Shown: piece after piece, positions 1 through 5,231 of the stretch
How the letters are laid out: each line of letters starts with the position of its first letter
How positions within the stretch are numbered: the stretch's first letter is position 1
NCBI GenBank assembly: GCA_023415895.1
Contig: JAEZJA010000066.1
Span: 1 to 5,231 of the forward strand
DNA length: 5,231 nt
Reading direction: 5' to 3'
From: Bacillota bacterium
GTDB lineage: Bacteria; Bacillota; Clostridia; Oscillospirales; Acutalibacteraceae
Program-made: the position numbers and the translations under genes
The notes under the pieces: generated by a model
What the model was told of the DNA's origin: nothing
The model's input: the letters and a program-made list of their open reading frames with translations, nothing else
Databases searched by the model: none

Positions 1-248
1 TTGCCATCCCAATCGGCTTTGGACATCGTCGTAACGGCTTTGGCTTGATCAACCGTGATTTTTCCGTCCGAGCCAAACTTATTTACAACAAAGTTGTAAA
101 AATTCGTATCGGGAATGCCCTCTTCGGAATTGGGGATGACAGTGGAATCCGCCACAGCATTCACACTAAACAGATTTGCAGCTAAGGATAAAGACAGGAC
201 AAGAACGAGAGTGCAGAGAATTGAAAGCGCTGATCTAAGCTTTTTCAT
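1..248 (-). CDS. Secreted protein with LRR-type N-terminal cap (partial, N-terminal 82 residues)
   Basis: Reading leftwards from ATG at 248-246 gives 82 codons with no stop before the window edge, so the 3' part is missing. The start is backed by an AAGGAGA site at 255-261, 6 nt upstream. Residues 1-33 form a Sec signal peptide: MKKLR, then a hydrophobic core (about 8-27), then a probable cut after AVA (31-33). Residues 45-82 run IPDTNFYNFVVNKFG, then SDGKITVDQAKAVTTM, then SKADWDG. This resembles the cap that precedes leucine-rich repeats in many surface proteins of Clostridia (pattern: PDxxFxxYlxxxFDxNxDGxIsxxEaxxVTxLD), which contains a worn EF-hand-like DGxI turn. The repeats themselves would lie outside the window, so the LRR call rests on the cap alone. 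A dockerin-like or other calcium-loop protein is the alternative. It lies 50 nt after the binding-protein gene on the same strand and is probably co-transcribed. Likely exported and cell-surface or extracellular; function unknown. Confidence 0.7.
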   Translation of the reverse strand, partial: MKKLRSALSILCTLVLVLSLSLAANLFSVNAVADSTVIPNSEEGIPDTNFYNFVVNKFGSDGKITVDQAKAVTTMSKADWDG

Positions 249-254
249 AATAAC

Positions 255-261
255 TCTCCTT
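255..261 (-). promoter_or_regulatory. Ribosome binding site of the secreted LRR-like gene
   Basis: The minus strand reads AAGGAGA, followed by 6 nt and then ATG at 248. It fixes the start of a gene that is otherwise cut by the window edge, and shows that the gene is translated independently of the upstream reading frame. Confidence 0.75.
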
Positions 262-279
262 TTAGCGTTTTTATTTTCC

Positions 280-295
280 ACCATAACACTATGGT
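280..295 (-). other. Short hairpin just after the binding-protein stop codon
   Basis: The minus strand reads ACCATA, GTGT, TATGGT: a perfect 6-bp stem with a 4-nt loop, starting 3 nt after the TAA at 301-299. The bases after it are A-rich (AAAATAAAAA) rather than T-rich, so it does not look like an intrinsic terminator on this strand. It may be an mRNA-stabilising or processing stem between the abundant binding protein and the following gene, as known for other binding-protein operons; that role is inferred. A chance 6-bp stem is possible. Confidence 0.4.
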
Positions 296-298
296 TTC

Positions 299-2110
299 TT
301 ACCGGACTTGTTCAATCTTGAGGTTGTCCAAGATAATGGTCTGTGCACCCTTCGCGCCGCCAAACAGCAAGGATAGTTCAGCTGAATCTGCGCTCGCCGC
401 AAAGAGTGTAAGCTCTGCAGTTGCTTTTTCGCCTGTTTTCGTGGGCACAAAGGAAACTTGAGTATAGGCTTGCTCTGTATTGGAATCAAAGACCATGAAG
501 TAATAGCTCGCGCCGTCGGGCAATTGGTTGACCAAATAATCAAAGGAAATTTTATATTCGTTATAGCCAGCAATTGGTGCGACCGCTACATTGGTATAAA
601 ACGCATCAACTTGTTGTCTTGCTTCAGCGTTCATTTCGACCTTCAACGAACCATTCCCGCTCAGAGCTTCGGCACCAGTGGCTTGACTGATCTTCGCTTG
701 TGGGCTGAATTTGGCTACAGCGTTGATATCCTCTTCAAAATCCAGCGTCACCGTAGGAAGCGATACAGGCTCGGGCAAAGTCATCTGCGAATTCGCTTCA
801 TTCACCTTCACTTCGTACTTTGGACGTAATTCTTCAATGGCCTTCGCAATGTTGCCGCCGCCCGAAACAGAACCGAGCAAATCGGACGCACCATTGATAA
901 TGGAATCATAGTACAGGCTGTAGAAAGGATTTTTGATGAGTGTTTCCGACAGTTTTGTAAATTCTTCAGGAATAACGATCGTTGAACCGCCATAATTTTT
1001 GGTGCCCTCATCCAATATGTACTGAATCAGTACACCAGCCGAATACGGGTTTTTGCTGCCTTGAATTACGCTGAAGCCATTGGAGGTGGTGGTGTTGGTT
1101 TTTTCGGTATTGTCAGGGCCGTAAGGAATCGGCACCCAACCCCACTCAAAACCCATGGGTTTGGTTTGTTCTGCGGTCAGGAAAGTACCAATCGCCCAGT
1201 CAACGTCCAGTAAGAACAGGTGCGTACCGGCCATAAATGCGTTGACCGCATCCCCATTGCCGCCACCGCAATAGCCTTGGGTGAAATAGGCATCCTGTAC
1301 AATTTCCAAAGCTTTTGTCAACGCAGGATCATCCAGGTTGAGGGCAAATTTGTTGTCATCATTCAATTTGACTGCTGATGTTTTATTCATAGAGAGGAAA
1401 GCGCTAGGATATAACGTGGTCATGCCCCAAATATCATTGACACCGTCGTTGTTAGTATCTTCGGTTGCTTCGATGGACATTTCACGCATTTTTTCATACG
1501 TCCATTGGCCACTTTCGTACAGCTCCATAGGATCGTCCATACCTTTGTCAGAGATAATGCTCTTGTTGTAGAACATCATATAGGCATTGCAGTTTGCCAA
1601 AGGAATGGCCGCATGATACTTACCGTTGTATGTGAAGAAAGTATCCATCGCATATATATTCATCGATTCCTTGTTTAAGGGAACATACTTATCAATCGGT
1701 TGTGTATACTCTTTAATAGCCATCAGCGGGAAATCCGAGTTGGTAGCATGCAAAACGTCGAACGGCGCTTTTGCAGCAATTGAGGCCTGCAGCTTTGCAT
1801 GCCAGTCAGCGGTGTCGTACTCCGCAATGACGAATTCCACCTTTTTGCCTGTTTCCTCTTCAAAACGTTTGGCGGCACGAACAATTTGATGGTTTTCATT
1901 GGAAGGATTCAGACCGGGTGCAAGCATACGGATCGTTCCCGATTCTTGCTCCATTTTATTCTGTACTTCCTCACTGATAACCAGCTTTTCATATGGTATG
2001 GCCGATGTGGTGCTGCTGGAGTTCTTTTTTGATCCAGAACAGGATGACATCATGCCGACTACCAAAATCGTTGCTAATCCAAAGACCAATGCTCTCTTTT
2101 TAGTTTTCAT
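299..2110 (-). CDS. Sugar ABC transporter lipoprotein solute-binding protein with C-terminal carbohydrate-binding-like domain
   Basis: This 603-residue protein should capture a saccharide outside the membrane and deliver it to the two permeases encoded just upstream. Residues 1-24 are a lipoprotein signal: MKTKKR, a hydrophobic stretch, then MSSC, with Cys24 as the likely lipidated residue, followed by a Ser/Thr/Asn-rich linker. Residues about 55-440 match the family 1 extracellular binding-protein fold: AAKRFEEETGKKVEF near the start, then FDVLHA, NGKYHAAIP, MMFYNKS, GQWTYEKM, AFMAGTHLFLLD and GWVPIPYG. Residues 218-226 (DTNNDGVND, followed by IWG) form a calcium-type DxNxDGxxD loop seen in many relatives. 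Residues about 450-603 are extra. They carry VTLDFEED, a GSLKVEM strand, YKISFDY and a terminal IILDNLKIEQV, the pattern of CBM4/9-like or galactose-binding-like beta-sandwiches. Typical family members are roughly 400-550 residues, so this one is long. ATG at 2110 is preferred over TTG at 2116, because AAAGGA (2119-2124) lies 8 nt from the ATG but only 2 nt from the TTG. Substrate unknown. Confidence 0.92.
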   Translation of the reverse strand: MKTKKRALVFGLATILVVGMMSSCSGSKKNSSSTTSAIPYEKLVISEEVQNKMEQESGTIRMLAPGLNPSNENHQIVRAAKRFEEETGKKVEFVIAEYDTADWHAKLQASIAAKAPFDVLHATNSDFPLMAIKEYTQPIDKYVPLNKESMNIYAMDTFFTYNGKYHAAIPLANCNAYMMFYNKSIISDKGMDDPMELYESGQWTYEKMREMSIEATEDTNNDGVNDIWGMTTLYPSAFLSMNKTSAVKLNDDNKFALNLDDPALTKALEIVQDAYFTQGYCGGGNGDAVNAFMAGTHLFLLDVDWAIGTFLTAEQTKPMGFEWGWVPIPYGPDNTEKTNTTTSNGFSVIQGSKNPYSAGVLIQYILDEGTKNYGGSTIVIPEEFTKLSETLIKNPFYSLYYDSIINGASDLLGSVSGGGNIAKAIEELRPKYEVKVNEANSQMTLPEPVSLPTVTLDFEEDINAVAKFSPQAKISQATGAEALSGNGSLKVEMNAEARQQVDAFYTNVAVAPIAGYNEYKISFDYLVNQLPDGASYYFMVFDSNTEQAYTQVSFVPTKTGEKATAELTLFAASADSAELSLLFGGAKGAQTIILDNLKIEQVR

Positions 2111-2118
2111 AGCCAATA

Positions 2119-2124
2119 TCCTTT
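2119..2124 (-). promoter_or_regulatory. Ribosome binding site deciding the binding-protein start
   Basis: The minus strand reads AAAGGA, then TATTGGCT, then ATG. The 8-nt spacing suits the ATG at 2110. The in-frame TTG two codons upstream (2116-2114) would sit only 2 nt from the site, too close for efficient initiation. Confidence 0.65.
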
Positions 2125-2169
2125 CGATTTTTTAGAATGAAACCGAATTGTAACCAACTACTGAGTATG

Positions 2170-2182
2170 TAATTCGCGATTA
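2170..2182 (-). promoter_or_regulatory. Small inverted repeat beside the -10 box (possible operator)
   Basis: The 13-nt sequence is TAAT, CGCGA, ATTA on the minus strand: two 4-nt arms around a CGCG-containing centre. It directly follows the candidate TATAAT and would cover the transcription start, a usual place for a repressor site. The arms are short and AT-rich, it does not match a LacI-family operator I can name, and no regulator gene is in the window. Confidence 0.2.
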
Positions 2183-2188
2183 ATTATA
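2183..2188 (-). promoter_or_regulatory. Candidate -10 box of an internal promoter for the binding-protein gene
   Basis: The minus strand carries a perfect TATAAT in the 160-nt gap between permease 2 and the binding protein. A start site about 7 nt downstream would give a leader of roughly 65 nt before the ATG at 2110. No good TTGACA-like -35 box sits 16-18 nt upstream (that region reads CTGTTT/ACTGTT), and the TG just before the box is one base out of register for an extended -10. The promoter is therefore plausible but unproven, and might need an activator. It would let the binding protein be made in excess over the permeases. Confidence 0.4.
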
Positions 2189-2202
2189 CAACATAGCCAA
2201 AT

Positions 2203-2233
2203 AAAAACAGTACTCCGCTTTTAACTTAGTACT
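2203..2233 (-). terminator. Weak hairpin with T-run after permease 2 (possible attenuator)
   Basis: Two AGTACT copies (minus-strand order 2233-2228 and 2214-2209) can pair as a 6-bp stem around a 13-nt loop, followed after one or two bases by TTTTT (2207-2203). The stem has only two G-C pairs and the loop is large, so at best it would stop a fraction of transcripts coming from the permease genes. AGTACT is itself a palindrome, so the pairing could be incidental. Confidence 0.25.
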
Positions 2234-2270
2234 TGCCGTCAGCGTACATTTTTGCATGATATCGCTCCAT

Positions 2271-3263
2271 TTATCCGACAATTCCGGTCTTTTCTATGCT
2301 TTCTACCAAGTATTTCTGAAAAAATTTATAAACAGCTATTAACGGAGCTGAGACAACTAAACATGCACTTTCTACAACAGAATCGCGTAACAGATATAAT
2401 GTCGTTGAAGCGATACCCGACGATCGGTCAGCCAGCGTCACCAGAGAACTGTTGAGCATTGTCAACTGCACGGATAAGGGGAAATTTGAGTTAAGGAACA
2501 TGGCCGACATATAGTAGTCGTTCCAATACCAGACCACAGACAAGATCGTGACAGTAACAATAGCATTAACGGCGTTTGGCAACATGACTTTAACAAATGT
2601 GGTGGCATTGCCGGCACCATCAATTAAAGCTGCCTCTTCCAGTTCCTTGGGGATAGCGCTGAAAAACTGTCGGAGGATAAAAATATACAATCCGGAACGA
2701 ATACCGAATCCGGTGGCCGCCATAACATAAAACGGAACTGGCGTGTTGAGAAAATTAATCGATACGCCAAAAAATCCGCTGATACCGAGAAAGCTGTAAT
2801 CATTGAATTGCGTGAAAAGCGGGATGATAATGCTCGAAGTCGGAACAATAATGCTGAAAATTAAAAGCACAAACATCAGCTTTTGAAACGGGAATTTAAA
2901 ACGCGCAAAAGCGTAAGCCGCCAGGATACTGGATGCCACTTGCAGCAGCACGCTGGGCACTAAGATAATCAGAGTTTTTATAAACGCATTCTGAAAATCT
3001 AACGCATCAAGCGCCAGTCCCATAGCTTCAAGACTGTAATTTTTGGGCAGCCATACAACACTCAAGTCATAGACATCGATAGCGGACTTAAAAGCGCCGG
3101 AGAACATGAACAAAATAGGATACAGCATGACAAAACTCAGTCCTACCAAAAAGAAACAACGAAATACAAAAGTGATTATCCGCGTGCCCTTATATTTGTA
3201 CTTCAGCTTATTGGTTAACACATGATTTTTTATCTCGTTTACTGCGAGAAACTTGGTAGACAT
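2271..3263 (-). CDS. Carbohydrate ABC transporter permease, MalG/UgpE type
   Basis: This 330-residue integral membrane protein should form one half of the channel of a CUT1-family sugar importer. About six membrane segments are visible, near residues 28-55, 95-120, 130-150, 168-200, 232-252 and 293-315. Between segments 4 and 5 lies the cytoplasmic EAA loop that docks on the ATPase: EEAALIDGAGNATTFVKVML followed by P, residues 210-229, with the conserved EAA, DGA and final LP all intact. The AYAFARFKFPF stretch (116-126) and the C-terminal ESIEKTGIVG are typical of this subfamily. Its length is slightly above the usual 270-300 because of a basic N-terminal extension of about 27 residues. The start ATG has a strong AAAGGAGG site at 3271-3278, 7 nt upstream. 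It begins 21 nt after the stop of permease 1, so the two are surely co-transcribed. No gene symbol is given because the sugar is unknown. Confidence 0.95.
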   Translation of the reverse strand: MSTKFLAVNEIKNHVLTNKLKYKYKGTRIITFVFRCFFLVGLSFVMLYPILFMFSGAFKSAIDVYDLSVVWLPKNYSLEAMGLALDALDFQNAFIKTLIILVPSVLLQVASSILAAYAFARFKFPFQKLMFVLLIFSIIVPTSSIIIPLFTQFNDYSFLGISGFFGVSINFLNTPVPFYVMAATGFGIRSGLYIFILRQFFSAIPKELEEAALIDGAGNATTFVKVMLPNAVNAIVTVTILSVVWYWNDYYMSAMFLNSNFPLSVQLTMLNSSLVTLADRSSGIASTTLYLLRDSVVESACLVVSAPLIAVYKFFQKYLVESIEKTGIVG

Positions 3264-3270
3264 GGCAACT

Positions 3271-3278
3271 CCTCCTTT
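3271..3278 (-). promoter_or_regulatory. Strong ribosome binding site of permease 2
   Basis: The minus strand reads AAAGGAGG, 7 nt from the ATG at 3263: close to a perfect Shine-Dalgarno sequence and stronger than those of the neighbouring genes. It sits inside the 21-nt gap after permease 1. Confidence 0.8.
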
Positions 3279-3284
3279 CCCCTG

Positions 3285-4202
3285 TTATCGTTTGTTTTCA
3301 TAAAACACAAACTTGCCAATGATCCCGTAAATAATTCCGATAATCAGCAGTATGGCGATAAAATATGTAAAGCCGACGGCTGAGCTATACGATAGCTTAC
3401 CTTCCGAAAAATGCTGGGTGATCATTTGGATAATCACGTTATCGTAATCGGTAAACGAGTCGATAATGGTATACACCACAGAAACCAATAATGTGGGCGA
3501 TACCATCGGGAATGTGATTTTCCAAAACTTTTCCCATCCATTGGCTCCTTCTATATCCGCTGCTTCGTACACACTAGACGACACATTATTTACCGCAGCC
3601 AATAACAGCAATATTTGAACGCCAGATTTCCACGTCAAATCAAACAAACGATTGACCACATCGGTCACAAAGTTGAGCAACGATTTCGGCACATTCAAGT
3701 TGGCAAAAATCTCAACAAAGGATGGGGCAGCAAAGATATACGACGTCTGTTCGGCTGCCACCGTCTGCATACCCGATGTCATGACGTTCTCTTTCAACAC
3801 CGAAATGACCACACCAGAAGCAATGATAACCGGTAAGAAGAAGATGGCTCGAAATGCCGTACGGCCAAAAAATTTGTTTTTCAGCACAATAGCCGTAAAC
3901 AGACTAAAAAACACAATGACCGGTACATTCAGCAACATGTCGGAAATAGCCGAAACGAAGGACCGTAGAAAGTTGGAGTCGGTAACAAAGATAGCCTTGT
4001 AGTTGGATAACCCGACAAAGTCATATAAAAAACCATCACCGGTGGACGAGATACTGATGGTATTTATGGAATATATCACGGTATAAATCGTCGGAATCAC
4101 AAAGAATCGAATGATACCGATTATCCACGGTATGAGAATGATTAGTGCAAAAACGGCTCTCCGTTTTTCGTTTTTAGAATAACCAAGCCTACTTTTAATC
4201 AT
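3285..4202 (-). CDS. Sugar ABC transporter permease, MalF/UgpA type
   Basis: This 305-residue membrane protein is the partner channel subunit of a CUT1 sugar importer. Six membrane segments can be picked out, near residues 17-46, 85-107, 118-140, 195-210, 235-255 and 278-301. The N-terminus is short and basic (SRLGYSKNEKRR), as usual. FGRTAFRAIFFLPVIIASGV (122-141) is the conserved segment 3 region. The ATPase-docking EAA loop is EAADIEGANGWEKFWKITFP (213-232), intact with EAA, EGA and the closing FP. The loop at about 141-192 is longer than in MalG-type proteins and ends FDLTWKSGVQILLLLAAV, a form common in clostridial and Paenibacillus permeases. The start ATG is preceded by GAGGGGA (4211-4217) at 8 nt. 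It starts 42 nt after the DUF5696 gene and ends 21 nt before permease 2. The solute is unknown; no ATPase gene is nearby in the window. Confidence 0.95.
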   Translation of the reverse strand: MIKSRLGYSKNEKRRAVFALIILIPWIIGIIRFFVIPTIYTVIYSINTISISSTGDGFLYDFVGLSNYKAIFVTDSNFLRSFVSAISDMLLNVPVIVFFSLFTAIVLKNKFFGRTAFRAIFFLPVIIASGVVISVLKENVMTSGMQTVAAEQTSYIFAAPSFVEIFANLNVPKSLLNFVTDVVNRLFDLTWKSGVQILLLLAAVNNVSSSVYEAADIEGANGWEKFWKITFPMVSPTLLVSVVYTIIDSFTDYDNVIIQMITQHFSEGKLSYSSAVGFTYFIAILLIIGIIYGIIGKFVFYENKR

Positions 4203-4244
4203 TTACTGTATCCCCTCATCTCTGGGTGACGTAGCCGCTTATGT

Positions 4245-5231
4245 CTACTTTTTTAAAACAACGTAATTTTCTGCTTCAACACGGATAGCATCCATTTCCC
4301 ATTCATCAGAACCATAGTTGACGATGATTCGTGTACCATCGCTGTAATCGGTATACGTTACATCATCGGCCAAATGACCGTGACCTTGAATGGTTTGAGA
4401 TGACAGTGCACGGAGTGCTTCGGCATTCTGTGCGGCAAAAAACTTGGCTTCGTCTTGGTGTTTGCGATAATCAATGAAACTATAGTCCTGATACTCGGTA
4501 TACTGCAATTTGTCAAGATTGCTCCCCGCAAAAAGGTATTTGAGTGCCGATCCCGTTTCAATCGATTTTAAGAAACAGTATTTCGAATTGTAATACTGAT
4601 TGACCGAAGGCACGGTATAGGGTATGTATCCATGAATGGTGGCCTGATAGAACGGAATATCCTGGGAGAACATAATGTTTGCACTGGATTTAACCGGCAC
4701 ATCCGTAATCATGGACGCATACGCGAACACATAGGAATTCGCCGCCGAATACAACTGTTGTCTGTCTTGCAAGGAGGCCATCGCTTGTTGGAACAATTCC
4801 ATGGTTTGTGTACGGCTAACCATATTTTTTTGGTCAAAATCGGAATAGAGGCGTGTTCCCAGAGACATGAGTGACAAATTCACGGTTGGATAATCCTGTG
4901 ATTTTTTCGACAACTTTTCTATCGCTTTGACAACATTGGACGGTGTCAGCAAAAAGGTGGGAGCAATTGATGTATCGGGTTGGAAAGTACCGATTTTAAA
5001 GGGATAGAGGGTCAGAGGGATATTGCCAAGCGCTGTTACAGAATCCCCCGTTTTGGAAAACCCATGTCCCGACTGCATAAGGTTGACGACATCCACATCA
5101 TAAAACACCGAGATGTCCTTATCGTTGAGCGTTTTTAACAGCGCTTTATACGCAGATTGACTGCCAATGGCACTGTCCGGCGTTAAACTGTTAGGAATCA
5201 TCAGATTGGTGGTGCGTTTAGAGAAAGAGGA
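4245..5231 (-). CDS. DUF5696-type protein (partial, C-terminal 328 residues)
   Basis: The reading frame is open to the right edge (the first visible codons give SSFSKRTTNL) and ends at TAG 4247-4245, so only the C-terminal 328 residues are seen. The Met at 5201 is internal, not a start. Visible landmarks, counted from the first visible residue, are IGSQSAYKALLKTLNDKDIS (22-41) leading into a YDVDVVN strand, SLMSLGTRLYSDF (120-132), NSYVFAYASMITDVPVKSS (165-183), DIPFYQATIHGYIPYT (191-206), FLKSIETGSALKYLF (220-234) and a closing DGTRIIVNYG (298-307). From memory this pattern fits the DUF5696 family of Bacillota, whose full members are several hundred residues long and often lie beside sugar ABC genes. 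The strand/helix rhythm suggests an enzyme-like barrel, possibly glycoside-hydrolase-related, but no catalytic residue can be assigned from the part seen. Location cannot be judged without the N-terminus. Confidence 0.75.
   Translation of the reverse strand, partial: SSFSKRTTNLMIPNSLTPDSAIGSQSAYKALLKTLNDKDISVFYDVDVVNLMQSGHGFSKTGDSVTALGNIPLTLYPFKIGTFQPDTSIAPTFLLTPSNVVKAIEKLSKKSQDYPTVNLSLMSLGTRLYSDFDQKNMVSRTQTMELFQQAMASLQDRQQLYSAANSYVFAYASMITDVPVKSSANIMFSQDIPFYQATIHGYIPYTVPSVNQYYNSKYCFLKSIETGSALKYLFAGSNLDKLQYTEYQDYSFIDYRKHQDEAKFFAAQNAEALRALSSQTIQGHGHLADDVTYTDYSDGTRIIVNYGSDEWEMDAIRVEAENYVVLKK

Noticed and set aside
115..321. Plus-strand 68-codon ORF antisense to the start of the LRR-like gene
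   Set aside because: It overlaps the signal-peptide gene and the intergenic gap on the opposite strand, has no ribosome site, and its apparent hydrophobic tail comes from the complement of the gap.
458..829. Plus-strand 123-codon ORF within the binding-protein gene
   Set aside because: It lies wholly antisense to a well-supported coding region, shows no family motif and has no ribosome site.
2111..2116. TTG at 2116 as the start of the binding protein
   Set aside because: The AAAGGA site is only 2 nt away from it, while the ATG at 2110 has the normal 8-nt spacing and directly begins the basic signal-peptide segment.
3652..4002. Plus-strand 116-codon ORF within permease 1
   Set aside because: It is antisense to clear membrane segments of the permease, and its composition is what the complement of that gene would give.
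4203..4244. Possible promoter or terminator between DUF5696 and permease 1
   Set aside because: The 42 nt hold the ribosome site only; no TATAAT-like box and no hairpin with a T-run could be found.
5199..5201. ATG at 5201 as the start of the DUF5696-type protein
   Set aside because: The frame continues open to the window edge, no ribosome site precedes it, and the protein begun there would lack most of the family's length and any N-terminal region.

Overview
The window is a stretch of one polycistronic locus. Every supportable gene lies on the minus strand, so it is transcribed from right to left. In that order the genes are: the C-terminal 328 residues of a DUF5696-type protein (cut by the right edge), a MalF/UgpA-type sugar ABC permease, a MalG/UgpE-type sugar ABC permease, a lipoprotein solute-binding protein with an added C-terminal beta-sandwich domain, and the first 82 residues of a secreted protein that looks like a leucine-rich-repeat (LRR) surface protein (cut by the left edge). 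No RNA gene, mobile element, CRISPR array or long repeat was seen.

The organism is most likely a Bacillota bacterium, probably of the Clostridia or a Paenibacillus-like lineage. The reasons are strong AGGAGG-type ribosome sites, a Gram-positive-style lipoprotein signal, moderate-to-low GC, the DUF5696 plus CUT1 sugar ABC arrangement, and an LRR N-terminal cap of the kind common in gut Clostridia. This is inferred from gene style; no marker gene is present.

Layout: 5231-4245 DUF5696 C-terminus; 42-nt gap; 4202-3285 permease 1; 21-nt gap; 3263-2271 permease 2; 160-nt gap with a perfect TATAAT, a small inverted repeat beside it and a weak hairpin with a T-run; 2110-299 binding protein; 50-nt gap with a 6-bp hairpin right after the stop; 248-1 secreted LRR-like protein. 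Apart from the 160-nt gap there is little non-coding DNA.

Working model (inference): the lipoprotein catches an oligosaccharide or glycan fragment outside the cell, perhaps while its extra domain holds on to polysaccharide. The two permeases form the membrane channel. No ATPase gene is present here, so a shared MsmK/MsiK-type ATPase encoded elsewhere, or a gene beyond the window, would have to power it. DUF5696 is probably an enzyme-like partner of unknown activity. The LRR-like protein may be a surface adhesin or simply the next gene. The substrate cannot be deduced. The most interesting points are the binding protein with a carbohydrate-binding-like tail, the likely internal promoter in front of it, and its close linkage to a secreted LRR-like protein.
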